From NCBI GenBank assembly GCA_963747345.1, contig CAVVFA010000001.1, positions 372,001 to 436,000 on the forward strand: a DNA stretch of 64,000 nt, in the 5' to 3' direction. The DNA is from GCA-2746795 sp963747345. GTDB taxonomy: Bacteria > Chloroflexota > Anaerolineae > Promineifilales > Promineifilaceae. The notes below the pieces were generated by a model. That model was not told the origin of the DNA and did no database searches. It was given only the letters and a program-made list of their open reading frames with translations. Positions 1 to 8,483 of this stretch are shown piece after piece. Both the position numbers and the translations under genes were made by a program. The first letter of the stretch is position 1. The number at the start of each line of letters is the position of its first letter.

Positions 1-776
1 GAGATAGGCGAAACGGTTCTTCAAGTTGAAAACCTTTCAGCACTCAGTGACAAAGGGGTTCGGGCCTTAAATGGTGCTTCGTTTTCTATTCGTGCGGGCG
101 AAATTTTCGGGGTGGCTGGTGTTTCCGGCAACGGGCAGCGGGAATTAGTGGAATGTTTGGCCGGTCTGCGCGATAGTGAAGAAGGGCGTGTTGTGCTTGA
201 AGGCACAGACATTACATCGGCTTCCAGCTATGACCGTTGGCAATCTGGGCATGGGCTACATTCCAGAAGATCGTAATCATGTTGGCTCCATTGCTGATTT
301 CTACCCTCGTCGAAAATACCACGATGAATTATTTCTTTGATGACAAATTCTCTCATCGAGGCAACCTGGATTATAAAAAGCTGCGCAGCCTGACTGAAGA
401 ATTGATTTCCGAGTATGGGGTAGCGACACCAAGTCCTGATGTATTGGCGAAAAATTTGTCAGGTGGCAACCTGCAAAAATTGATTTTGGCGCGTGTCCTT
501 TCACGTAACCCTCGGCTCGTCATCGCCGCCATACCGACCCAGGGCTTAGACATTGGCGCGATTGAGTTTGTGCGTAACAAACTCAATGAAGCGAAATTCA
601 ATAATGCTGCCGTGTTACTCATTTCCGAAGACCTCGATGAAATTTTTTCTTTGAGCGATTGGATAGCTCCCATCTACGAAGGGCGGTTTATGGGTATCAT
701 TCCCGCAGACGAGGCCAAAAGAGAAAATGTCGGGGCGATGATGGCTGGCATTACCCTGGATGAGGAAGTGGCATGA
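1..776 (+). CDS. ABC transporter ATP-binding protein, nucleoside/sugar type (C-terminal half, two frame breaks)
   Basis: C-terminal half of a double-ABC ATPase of the kind that powers BmpA-dependent nucleoside or sugar uptake; the 5' end lies outside the window. The second nucleotide-binding domain is visible: a degenerate Walker A (GVSGNGQRE), the signature LSGGNLQK, then the D-loop and switch region ending in ISEDLDEI. The protein must be read in three frames. An extra G near 247 moves frame 1 to frame 2, and an extra T near 299 moves frame 2 to frame 3; removing both restores YIPEDRNH and ADSTLVEN. The stop overlaps the start of the permease gene at 773, so the transporter genes are translationally coupled. 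Family is confident; substrate is inferred from the whole set. Confidence 0.85.
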
Positions 777-1907
777 AAATCGGAAGCTATCAACTCAAGC
801 TAGAAAAACGAACAACGCTAACGCCTTGGCAAGCTGTGGTGAACGCAATTTTGGCAATTGTTGTGGCTTTGTTTTTGTTTGGCTTTATCTTTATCTTTGC
901 GGGGATTAGCCCACTTACTGCCTACAAAGAAATATTTTCCTACGCATTTTTCAATGAATTTGGGCTGCCACTAACCATCAATCGGTTTATATTCCTTTTA
1001 TTGTGTACCTATGCCTTTGTGATTCCTTATCGGGCTGGCTTGTGGAACATCGGCATGACGGGGCAGCTTTACGCAGGGGCCTTGGCAGCCTTTGGCGTTT
1101 TGTATGTTTTTGGTGTCAATGAATTCAATGCGACCTATCCACCAGCCATTATACTGCTGCCTCTTGTTGTCTTGGGAGCCGCGCTGGGCGGGGCGGCAAT
1201 TGGTGCCATCGCCGGTTATATGAAAGGAAAATACGACATCAACGAAATTGTGGTGACGATGATGTTGAATTTTATGATGTATTGGTTTGTGTCGTTCATG
1301 ATCAAGGATGGGGGAATTTTCATGAATGCAGGCGGTCGCGGGGAAAGTTTTGAATTACCCACTGCGCTGCGGGCGCCTATCATCTTTGATGTGCCTATTA
1401 CAATTTTCTTGGCGCTGGGTGCAGGTGTCTTTTTGTATTATTTGTTTGAGAAGACCAGACTTGGTTATGAAATTAAGGCGTATGGGCAAAATCCAGCGGC
1501 AGCCGCTTATGCTGGCATTAGCCGACTGCGAATTCCTGTTTTGGTATTTGTGATGGGTGGTGCTTTGGCTGGGTTGGCTGGTTACCATTATTTTGGCGCG
1601 GTGCCGGGTGTTTACAAAATTGCCAGAAATTATGGCTTGTTTGGTGACCTTGGCTTTTTATGGCATTATTTGTGGTTTGATTTCACAAGGGAATCCATTG
1701 GGCGCGATTCCGGTGGCTTTGATATTTGGCGGATTGTCTGTAGGCGGCCGTTTTGTGCAAGGCAAGTTGGGCATGAGTTTTGGTGTGGATTTTGCGTTGT
1801 TAGGTGTCTTGATGATTACGTTGGTTGCATTCCAATTTTTCTACCGGTATCGGATTGCATGGGTGAAGACAAACGAGGAGAGGCTAGATGTGGGAGTTTT
1901 GGACTAG
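773..1907 (+). CDS. ABC transporter permease, nucleoside type (first permease, one frame break)
   Basis: Integral membrane permease of the BPD_transp_2 family, similar to the first permease of bacterial nucleoside ABC systems (YufP/NupP type). It shows repeated hydrophobic segments and the loop YRAGLWNIGMTGQLYAGA that is typical of the family. The reading frame changes near 1660 at a run of five T: deleting one T joins GDLGF to YGIICGLISQGNPLGA, and the protein then runs to the stop at 1905-1907. As read without the correction, the frame would continue to 1936 with an unrelated tail. It overlaps the ATPase upstream by 4 bp and the second permease downstream by 20 bp. Confidence 0.85.
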
Positions 1908-2763
1908 AAGTTTTGATGCGTCTACTATTTTCTTGATTGCCGGGCTTGGTGAACTGATTGGGCAGCGCTCCGGCATTTTAAATGTGGGCATTGAAGGCGT
2001 GATGCTCTTTGGTGCCACGTTGGGTTTTATCACGGCGCAAACGACAGGCAGCTATCTGCTCGGTTTTTTGGTGGGCATTGCCGTGGGTGGGCTGTTGGGT
2101 CTGCTGCATGGCTTCTTTTCTATCACGTTAGGCGGCGACCAGGTGGTGAGCGGCATGGGTATTTGGATTCTTGGTTTTGGCCTGACGACTTATATGGGCT
2201 CTCCTTTTACGGGGCCATTGGGCATGGATCGGATTCCTTCTATTTTTGGTCTCTCGCCTTTTTTCTTTGTGGGCATTATTTTGGCGGTTGTCATTTGGTT
2301 TGTGCTGGCCAGGACAAGTTTGGGGCTGAGAATCAGGTCGGTGGGAGAGAATCCTGAGGTTGCTGAGGTTTCGGGGATCAGCGTGGCTAAAACGCGGTAT
2401 TTGTGTGTGGTAGTTGGTGGGATGCTGATGGGGTTTGGCGGCGCGATTTTTGCGCTCGATTACAATCCGGTGTGGAGCTACAACTTCTTGCTGGGCTGGG
2501 GTTTTATTGCGTTGGCATTGGTCTTTTTCTCGATGTGGAATCCGTTGATTTTGATGGCTGGCTCTTTGTTGTTTGGCACGATGTGGCAGCTTTCACTTAG
2601 TCCGGAGCTGGTTTTGCCGGGCGTGTTGTCTCGTTATATCTGGCGGATGGTGCCGTTTGCGATTACGCTGATTGTTTTGTTCTTTATGTCAACGAAACGG
2701 TTTCGGACGAGGTGGGGTGCGGCTAAACCTGCCGCGCTGGGTCAGCCGTATGTGAAGGAGTAG
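1888..2763 (+). CDS. ABC transporter permease, nucleoside type (second permease)
   Basis: Intact 291-residue membrane permease, the second subunit of the nucleoside-type ABC transporter (YufQ/NupQ-like). The family loop LGELIGQRSGILNVGIEG follows the first membrane segment, and about eight further hydrophobic segments follow. The start at 1888 overlaps the preceding permease, the usual arrangement in these operons. No substrate-binding lipoprotein (BmpA) is seen; it would normally lie upstream of the ATPase, outside the window. A phosphopentomutase gene at 49 kb fits nucleoside catabolism, but it is far away and that link is inference only. Confidence 0.88.
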   Translation: MWEFWTRSFDASTIFLIAGLGELIGQRSGILNVGIEGVMLFGATLGFITAQTTGSYLLGFLVGIAVGGLLGLLHGFFSITLGGDQVVSGMGIWILGFGLTTYMGSPFTGPLGMDRIPSIFGLSPFFFVGIILAVVIWFVLARTSLGLRIRSVGENPEVAEVSGISVAKTRYLCVVVGGMLMGFGGAIFALDYNPVWSYNFLLGWGFIALALVFFSMWNPLILMAGSLLFGTMWQLSLSPELVLPGVLSRYIWRMVPFAITLIVLFFMSTKRFRTRWGAAKPAALGQPYVKE

Positions 2764-2769
2764 GTTGGA

Positions 2770-2877
2770 CTAGGGGATTAGGGCTTCAATTTGGTGTAGT
2801 ATGTCTGATAATGCCGCTTCAATGGTGGGAGATAATCCTTCACCATAGCTGAGGGAAACGGCCGTTATCGTCACCGT
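2770..2877 (-). pseudogene. 3'-terminal remnant of a hydrogenase-maturation-protease (hoxW-like) gene
   Basis: The minus strand encodes about 33 residues (VTITAVSLSYGEGLSPTIE onward) ending in a stop at 2770-2772. They match the last residues of the complete hoxW gene at 5097-5561 (VTITAVSLGYGEGLSATVE). The DNA around the shared AACGGCCGTT (2857-2866 and the corresponding site near 5190) is almost identical over roughly 40 bp; the rest has diverged but stays protein-similar. No other part of the gene is present: the similarity stops where the doc toxin gene ends. It is a gene-tail duplication, not a functional protease. Confidence 0.8.
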
Positions 2878-3257
2878 TTTATCAATACAGAATTCACCCA
2901 ATCTGAAAATGCTTCACGCGACATAGATCCAGAGGCAACTTGCAAAACAACCTTTTCTTGCTCGTCGGTTGAACTCTGAATTTCAAAGCCATTGAGGAAC
3001 AAAAAAATCTCCATAGCTGCATGGCCGGTACGCTTGTTGCCGTCTATAAATGGGTGATTTTGGATGATGGAAAACCCAAGGGCAGATGCTTTTTCAGCAG
3101 TTGATGGATAAAGTTCTGCCCCGTCAAATGTCATAAACGGTTGTGCTAACGCTGATTCCAATCCGCCAATATCACGCAAACCAAAAGAACCGCCTGTTTG
3201 TACCAACAGGCGTTCATGCAAATTAAGCACTTCATGCAGCTGATAAGTAACGCACAA
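2871..3257 (-). CDS. doc: Doc/Fic-family toxin of a toxin-antitoxin pair
   Basis: Death-on-curing toxin of 128 residues. The Fic/Doc catalytic loop is present as HPFIDGNKRTG (residues about 67-77); in this family the loop transfers phosphate or a nucleotide to a target such as EF-Tu. The upstream helix (RDIGGLESALAQP) and the LYPSTAEKASAL segment are also typical of Doc. Translation appears to start at a TTG directly after the TGA of the antitoxin gene, consistent with a coupled antitoxin-toxin operon read from about 3459 leftwards. The last codons run into the hoxW-like remnant. The gene is intact, with all motif residues present. Confidence 0.88.
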   Translation of the reverse strand: MCVTYQLHEVLNLHERLLVQTGGSFGLRDIGGLESALAQPFMTFDGAELYPSTAEKASALGFSIIQNHPFIDGNKRTGHAAMEIFLFLNGFEIQSSTDEQEKVVLQVASGSMSREAFSDWVNSVLIKR

Positions 3258-3459
3258 TCAGGCTGAAAGTCTTTTGTAGAGTGCTTCGTTTTTCTGTAAA
3301 ACATAATCCAAGCGCTTCTTGGAACGATTCTTCTGGAGAAGCCACCAATTCTTCAACGCTGGCTCGCACCAAATCTTCTGGCGCAACGTTGTGCCGCTTT
3401 GCTAAATCTTTTAACTTCACCATTAAATCGTCTGTAACAGCAATTGTTATTGTTGTCAT
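3258..3459 (-). CDS. Antitoxin partner of Doc (one frame break)
   Basis: Small acidic protein, N-terminus MTTITIAVTDDLMVKLKDLA, which looks like a ribbon-helix-helix DNA-binding antitoxin. The published frame runs into the toxin start with an odd tail. Removing one G near 3310 gives the usual C-terminus ALDYVLQKNEALYKRLSA and a TGA at 3258-3260, immediately before the doc start. The gene lies first in the operon, as expected for an antitoxin that also represses its own promoter. The spacer to its right (3460-3630) would carry that promoter; I see no clear operator there. Confidence 0.75.
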
Positions 3460-3632
3460 TATCTAGTCCACCGTGGAATTCAAGATTATATGTTCACTCT
3501 ATACCATTTTAACAGAAAAAGGGATGAATTTCTGGAAGTAGGAAAATCAGCGACGAAACACCAGTGAACCATCGTGTCTAGGCGGCCGATTTCGCTTATA
3601 ATCAAGCAAAACCAATTGGGGTGAGGTGTGCC

Positions 3633-5048
3633 ATGACAGAACGTAACCGTTTGTTATCCATTTTCTTTTTGCTGTTGGGCTTCTTTTTTGTTGTGGGCTG
3701 TGGTGCGGACGAACCAGTTTTAACGGCAACGGCCGTTATCCCCCTCACAGAAACGCCCACCCAAACACCCCCACCCAGCGCCACTTCTACGATTGAGGCT
3801 ACGGAAACGGCCGTTCGCCACAAACACGCCTAGTACAATTCCTCTGCCGACAACTGGCCGTTCCCACATCACGCCCATCCTATTATCGATGGAACCAACA
3901 CGCCGTTTCCTACAGTTACGCCGGATTATGTAAACTATGAAACGAAACCAGTTTTCCTTTCTTTTGGTGGGTATGGTGGTGACGGAGGTGAGAGTACAGA
4001 TGGACTTTATGGTCGATTTACACATCCTTGATAATTCTGGCGACGACATCTTCTCAGTGACGGTGAATTCATCGAATCGCACCTTTTTGATTCCACTTTA
4101 ACTCCTAGTGAAACTATGCGCGTTGCGAATATTTACAGTGACGGGATTTTTTAGCCCGAGTGCAGAACATTTTCAAAGTGAAATGAGCATTGGGCCGGTG
4201 AGATAATCATTAGGGAGGATAATCTGCGTGAATTTGATCATTACGGGGTGATTCGTTGAAGGGGAATAGCAAGTGGATTCAATTATCACCAGTATCGTAC
4301 AACGTCATGGCTTACATGGAAGATGATAATCATGGCCATTTCCGATTTTGGATTGGTGATGTTGCGCAGGAAATAGTTTTGCTGAAGTTGCCAGGTAATG
4401 CTGAAGGGTTTTGGCCTTAGAGCTTTTATGGCAATGATCCGAACTGTTTAGCTGGTTTTGATGATGAACTGGAGAATGGTGAAGTTGTAGTGTCTCTTTA
4501 TAAAAGCTGTATAGGCGATACCGAACCTACTTTGGTAGAAACGATCATTCTGCCCGAGCCGTGAAGGTTCACAATACTTGCTTTCACCTGAAGGAGATAA
4601 ATGGGCAGCCTACACTAGAAATTTTGACTGATCAAGCTGTTTTGTATGTACAAAAAATCGGGGACTCCAAACCGCTACAACCGATATTTCAACAACAACC
4701 TGCTTCTTGCACGAGTAGTATACATTGGCAAGACAACGAAACGCTTGAATTTCTGTATGCCGAGTGATGACAACACACACGACCGTATGACTTATTTTTA
4801 TGTGACGAATTGGGAAGGGAACACGTTGACAACACGATATGAATTACCTGCATTGGAAGTTCCCCACCCTGTCGTGCAAGTTTTTATACTGTCGATGTTG
4901 GGGATTGGTTCTCGGATAATAATTTATTTGTTTATTCTATATTTAATGGCTTATTTGTACTCAACTTCACGACGGGAGAGGTTCAACAGATTCTTTCTGA
5001 CACTTCAGTTTTTGCCGTTCGAATCTTGGTTGCCGTTGTCAACAAATG
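3633..5048 (+). pseudogene. Putative lipoprotein, interrupted by many frame breaks and stops
   Basis: A Shine-Dalgarno-like GGGGTGAGG precedes the ATG at 3633. The first residues form a lipoprotein signal peptide (LLLGFFFVVGCGADEP, lipobox VVGC) followed by a Thr/Pro-rich linker. Coding similarity then jumps between frames: TNTPFPTVTPDYVNYETKP near 3900, GDDIFSVTVNSSNRT near 4040, DQAVLYVQKIGDSKP near 4640, YFYVTNWEGNTLTTRYELP near 4800, and finally DVGDWFSDNNLFVYSIFNG and TTGEVQQILSD to a TGA at 5046-5048. The end resembles beta-propeller-type secreted proteins. There are more breaks here than in neighbouring genes, so it may be a real pseudogene and not only sequencing error. It lies between the Doc pair and hoxW. 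Confidence 0.55.
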
Positions 5049-5096
5049 AGGAATAAATTTGTTTTTATTGGCTATCCTAAGGTAAATGAGTGGGAA

Positions 5097-5561
5097 TTAT
5101 CCAGCGAGTAGATTTTCGATTTGCTGCAACACTTCTGGCAAAGCCCCTTCAACCGTAGCTGACAACCCTTCACCATAGCCGAGGGAAACGGCCGTTATCG
5201 TCACCAAATACGCGCGGGGAAAACGGCCGTATAAATCACGCGCATACCCCAACAAACCGGCCGGGTCAAAATGATGCGTAAACGCCCCCATCTCCTGCGT
5301 CACCGGCACAATCTCTCGCACCACAATCTGCCCCGGTTCCCCCTCCACCGACGCATCCACAAAAACCACCAACCCCGCCCCGCTAACCTCTTCCGCCAAC
5401 TCCGGCAGCAATTGATGCGTAGCAATCGTTGACAATTGACAATTGACAAGCGACTGCAAGTCGCCGACATTCTGACCATTCTCAATTTCCTCAACCACCC
5501 GCCACCCAATCCCATCATCCTCCCGCAGCGGATTGCCGTACCCAATCACTAAAACATTCAT
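5097..5561 (-). CDS. hoxW: Hydrogenase maturation endopeptidase (HoxW type)
   Basis: Protease of the HyaD/HycI/HoxW family that trims the C-terminal extension of the NiFe hydrogenase large subunit after nickel insertion. N-terminus MNVLVIGYGNPLREDDGIG contains the conserved GxGNxLxxDDG motif, with the acidic Ni-sensing residue; a second acidic residue lies in VVFVDASVEG and the metal-ligand His in FTHHFDPAGLLGYA. The start at 5561 is chosen because this motif begins there. It is the last gene of the hox cluster, directly downstream of hoxH, its substrate. Oddity: an in-frame stretch near 5428-5450 made of repeated GACAATT units adds about eight residues (LVNCQLST) before HQLLPEL. Confidence 0.88.
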   Translation of the reverse strand: MNVLVIGYGNPLREDDGIGWRVVEEIENGQNVGDLQSLVNCQLSTIATHQLLPELAEEVSGAGLVVFVDASVEGEPGQIVVREIVPVTQEMGAFTHHFDPAGLLGYARDLYGRFPRAYLVTITAVSLGYGEGLSATVEGALPEVLQQIENLLAG

Positions 5562-5623
5562 CTTTACCCAAAGCCCAAAAAAGCTAACGCAAAGGCGCAA
5601 AGAAAATCTGCGAAATCTGCGGA

Positions 5624-5670
5624 TAAAAAAATCGGTGATCAGTCAAACCTTCTAACTAATCACCGATTAC
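5624..5670 (-). terminator. Rho-independent terminator-like hairpin between hoxH and hoxW
   Basis: Inverted arms AATCGGTGAT (5630-5639) and ATCACCGATT (5659-5668), partly extendable inward. Read on the minus strand the hairpin is followed by a run of seven T, so it could end or attenuate hoxH transcription before hoxW. The adjacent AAATCTGCGAAATCTGCGG string recurs near 31245. Confidence 0.5.
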
Positions 5671-5710
5671 TGAATCACTGTTTACGGATTACTGTTAACT
5701 AACTACAAAC

Positions 5711-7135
5711 TTACGCCTGAAACTTCTCATCCAACACCGAGCCATCCGGCGCCAGAAGCTGCAATTGCAGCGGCATCTGCCCAAAGGCATGGGTCGAACA
5801 GCTCAAACAGGGGTCAAACGTGCGAATCACCGCTTCCACGCGGTTCAACATGCCTTCCTGAATCTTCTCACCATGCACAAAATGCTTGGCAACCTGATAA
5901 ACGCCCTTATTCATCGCCAGATTGTTATTGCCGGTGGCGATAATCATATTCACCCATTCAATATGCCCATCACGGTTAATCTTGTAATGGTGCAGCAGCG
6001 TGCCGCGCGGCGCTTCAGACATGCCCACACCTTCAAAGGCGTTCGGTTCAGCAAAAGCACGCACATGATCGCTCAGAATGTCTGGATCATTCAGCAGATT
6101 GCGAATGCGCTCAATGCAGTAAATAATCTCAATCAGACGCGCATAATGGTAATGGAACGAACTCAACACCGCCCCACGCTGCAAGCCACGGAACTCCGCC
6201 CATTCCTGGTCGGCGCGGTCTGTGCCACAGCGGGAGATAATGTTCATGCGTGCCAACGGCCCGACCCGAAAGATGCCATTGGGATAGCCCATCGGCCGGT
6301 AGTAAGGCGATTTCAGATACGAATCCGGCTCCACTGACTCCGCCAGCCATTGCTGATACGATGCCGGGTCGAGATGGTCGGCCACAATATCGCCGACCGC
6401 ATTCACAATGCGAATCTTGCCCGCATACATCGAGAGCAACCCTTCTGGATTCACCATGCCCATGAACAGCGTGGGGAAATTGGCAAACGTGCGAATCTCG
6501 TCACTAAATTGGCCGAATACATTCTTGTACCAATCTATCGTGCGCTGCGCCCGTAACAAAGCATCGGGGATCGTCGCCAGGATGGTTTCTCTGTCTTCGG
6601 CTGACAAGGGGTGGCTGACGCCGCCGGGCACAATCCAGGCTGGATGGATGCGTTTGCCGCCCAACAGCTCAATGATTTGCTGGCCGAATTTACGCAGGGC
6701 AATACCGTCCAGCGCCAACTGCGGTTTCTGTTGGGCCACACCAAACAAGTGGCGTTTGGCCGGGTCGGCATCCATGCCCATCACCAAATCTGGCGAAGAG
6801 AGATGGAAGAAACTCAGCGCATGAGATTGCACAATCTGGCTCAAGTTCATGATGCGGCGCAGGTTTCTCGCCGTTCGCGGTGGCGTAACGGCCAACAGGG
6901 CATCGCAGGTTTTGGCTGAAGCGATCAGATGGCTGACCGGGCAAATACCACACACTCGGGCTGTGAGCGCGGGCATTTCATGAAACGGCCGTCCTTCAGA
7001 CAACTTCTCAAAGCCACGAAACTGGGTGACATGGAAGCGGGCATCTTGTACCTGACCGTCATCATCCAGTTGAATTGTAATTTTGCTATGACCCTCAATG
7101 CGGGTCACGGGATCAATCGTAATTGTTCTGCTCAT
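5711..7135 (-). CDS. hoxH: NAD-linked NiFe hydrogenase large subunit HoxH
   Basis: Catalytic subunit of a group 3d-type bidirectional, NAD-linked hydrogenase, cytoplasmic. The four NiFe ligands sit in RVCGICPVSH (residues about 61-70) and DPCLSCSTH near the C-terminus. After this His a 25-residue extension starting AFGQMPLQ remains, the substrate of the HoxW protease. The N-terminus ITIDPVTRIEGH is typical of the family. At 474 residues the length is normal and the frame is intact. It is followed by hoxW and preceded by hoxY, with an 88-bp spacer holding a dispersed repeat. It pairs with HoxY for H2 activation and passes electrons to the HoxEFU diaphorase. Confidence 0.95.
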   Translation of the reverse strand: MSRTITIDPVTRIEGHSKITIQLDDDGQVQDARFHVTQFRGFEKLSEGRPFHEMPALTARVCGICPVSHLIASAKTCDALLAVTPPRTARNLRRIMNLSQIVQSHALSFFHLSSPDLVMGMDADPAKRHLFGVAQQKPQLALDGIALRKFGQQIIELLGGKRIHPAWIVPGGVSHPLSAEDRETILATIPDALLRAQRTIDWYKNVFGQFSDEIRTFANFPTLFMGMVNPEGLLSMYAGKIRIVNAVGDIVADHLDPASYQQWLAESVEPDSYLKSPYYRPMGYPNGIFRVGPLARMNIISRCGTDRADQEWAEFRGLQRGAVLSSFHYHYARLIEIIYCIERIRNLLNDPDILSDHVRAFAEPNAFEGVGMSEAPRGTLLHHYKINRDGHIEWVNMIIATGNNNLAMNKGVYQVAKHFVHGEKIQEGMLNRVEAVIRTFDPCLSCSTHAFGQMPLQLQLLAPDGSVLDEKFQA

Positions 7136-7146
7136 AAGATTTCTCC

Positions 7147-7222
7147 AAAATTGGAGATTGGAGATTGGTAATTAGAGATTATGTGCATTTCACAATCTCT
7201 AATCTCTAATCTCTAATCTCCC
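7147..7222. repeat. Dispersed GGAGATTGGAGATTGG repeat in the hoxH-hoxY spacer
   Basis: The spacer holds two copies of TTGGAGATTGG-like units followed by AATCTCTAATCTCTAATCTC, giving a self-complementary block. The same motif forms a hairpin after deoB at about 50302-50335. In a cotranscribed operon it could modulate the hoxH:hoxY ratio or RNA stability, but its main character is a dispersed repeat. Confidence 0.6.
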
Positions 7223-7223
7223 T

Positions 7224-7760
7224 TTATGCCCCAAACCGCGTCTTACCAGTTAAATCTGGAATCCGTCCTTCTAACAACTCTGACAGCACGAAGAAAATCG
7301 TATCGGCATGAGGCGGACAGCCAGGTACAAATACATCCACATCGACGACCTGATGCACGGGTACCGAGGTTTTGAGCAGGGGCGGAATCACTTCTATCGG
7401 AATATGTTGGTTATTGTCTGCATTTTCGATGTAAGCGCGATTGAGCACATCTTCCACTTTGAACGGATTGCGCATACCAGGCACATTGGCCGTGACGGCA
7501 CAGTCGCCCAGGGATACCAAAATCTTGGTATGGGCGCGTACCTTCTTGATCTTCTTCAAATCGTCTTCACTGCTCACCGCCCCTTCCACCAGCGTCACAT
7601 CAGCCATTTCCGGGAACTCTTTGATATCGACCAACGGACTGTAAACCAGGTCTGCTTTTTCTGCGATGAGCAGGATGCGCTCGTCAATGTCCAGAAAAGA
7701 CATGTGACAGCCAGAGCAGCCATCCAGCCATACCGTTGCCATAATTGCTTTTTCACTCAT
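7224..7760 (-). CDS. hoxY: NAD-linked NiFe hydrogenase small subunit HoxY
   Basis: Small subunit carrying the proximal [4Fe-4S] cluster. The N-terminus contains WLDGCSGCHMSFLD, the HoxY form of the CxxC cluster motif; further ligands lie in SLGDCAVTANVPGMRN and FVPGCPPHADTIF. At 178 residues it is the short HoxY type without signal peptide, so the enzyme is cytoplasmic and soluble. The start lies 3 bp after the hoxU stop, and hoxH follows. Intact frame. Family placement in group 3d rests on the co-occurrence with HoxE, F and U. Confidence 0.95.
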   Translation of the reverse strand: MSEKAIMATVWLDGCSGCHMSFLDIDERILLIAEKADLVYSPLVDIKEFPEMADVTLVEGAVSSEDDLKKIKKVRAHTKILVSLGDCAVTANVPGMRNPFKVEDVLNRAYIENADNNQHIPIEVIPPLLKTSVPVHQVVDVDVFVPGCPPHADTIFFVLSELLEGRIPDLTGKTRFGA

Positions 7761-7763
7761 GAT

Positions 7764-8483
7764 TTAATCCTCGTGCATCAGTTTCAAGTAAGGTAACCAG
7801 TCGCGCCGTTTGACCATTTCACCGGCGGATTTACCTTTATCGAAGAGCGCCCCGGTCGGGCAAATATTGACACATTTGCCGCAACTGGTGCAGGTATCAG
7901 AATCGCCCCAAGGCTGGTTCAGATCATGGATAATGCGGGTATTGATGCCGCGTCCCATGACACCTTTGGTGGCCGCCCATTCCACTTCACCGCATACACG
8001 CACACACCGTTGGCACAGAATGCAGCGGTTGTGGTCCATCACAAAATAATCGTGTGACGTGTCTACGGAGACGGAAGGGTTGAGGTAAGGCACGCCAATG
8101 TGGGTCATGCCCAGTTTCACCGACATATATTGCAAATCGCAGTTGCCGTTGGAGACACACACGGAGCAAACATGGTTTCTTTCTGAGAAGAGCAAATCCA
8201 TGATCATGGTGCGATAGGATTGCAGCTTTTCGGAGTTTGTGACGACTTCCATGCCTTCTTCGGCGCTGGTCATGCAGGCGGGTTGCAGCTTGTTGGAGCC
8301 TTTTATTTCGACCATGCACAGGCGGCAGCCACCATATTCAGACAGGCCTTCCACATGGCACAGCGTGGGAATGAAGATGTCATTTTCTTGCGCCAGTTCC
8401 AGAATGGTTTCATGTTCGCGGGCGGCGACATCGATGCCATCAATTTTCAGGGTTCTTATGCTTGGTTGGGATGAACGTTTCAT
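7764..8483 (-). CDS. hoxU: Diaphorase iron-sulfur subunit HoxU (NuoG N-terminal-like)
   Basis: Electron-transfer subunit of 239 residues linking HoxF to the hydrogenase dimer. Order of motifs: a [2Fe-2S] ferredoxin domain with CHVEGLSEYGGCRLCMVE (about residues 42-59), a NuoG-like C/H segment (HVCSVCVSNGNCDLQ), then two [4Fe-4S] motifs, CILCQRCVRVCGE and CTSCGKCVNICPTG. All ligands are visible and the frame is intact. Its ATG overlaps the TGA of hoxF by 4 bp (8480-8483), so the two are translationally coupled. Confidence 0.95.
   Translation of the reverse strand: MKRSSQPSIRTLKIDGIDVAAREHETILELAQENDIFIPTLCHVEGLSEYGGCRLCMVEIKGSNKLQPACMTSAEEGMEVVTNSEKLQSYRTMIMDLLFSERNHVCSVCVSNGNCDLQYMSVKLGMTHIGVPYLNPSVSVDTSHDYFVMDHNRCILCQRCVRVCGEVEWAATKGVMGRGINTRIIHDLNQPWGDSDTCTSCGKCVNICPTGALFDKGKSAGEMVKRRDWLPYLKLMHED

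Noticed and set aside
1557..1907. Separate short permease gene
   Set aside because: It is the frame-shifted C-terminal part of the 773-1907 permease.
2770..2877. Functional small gene
   Set aside because: Only the last third-of-domain of a HoxW-like protein, no start or catalytic residues.
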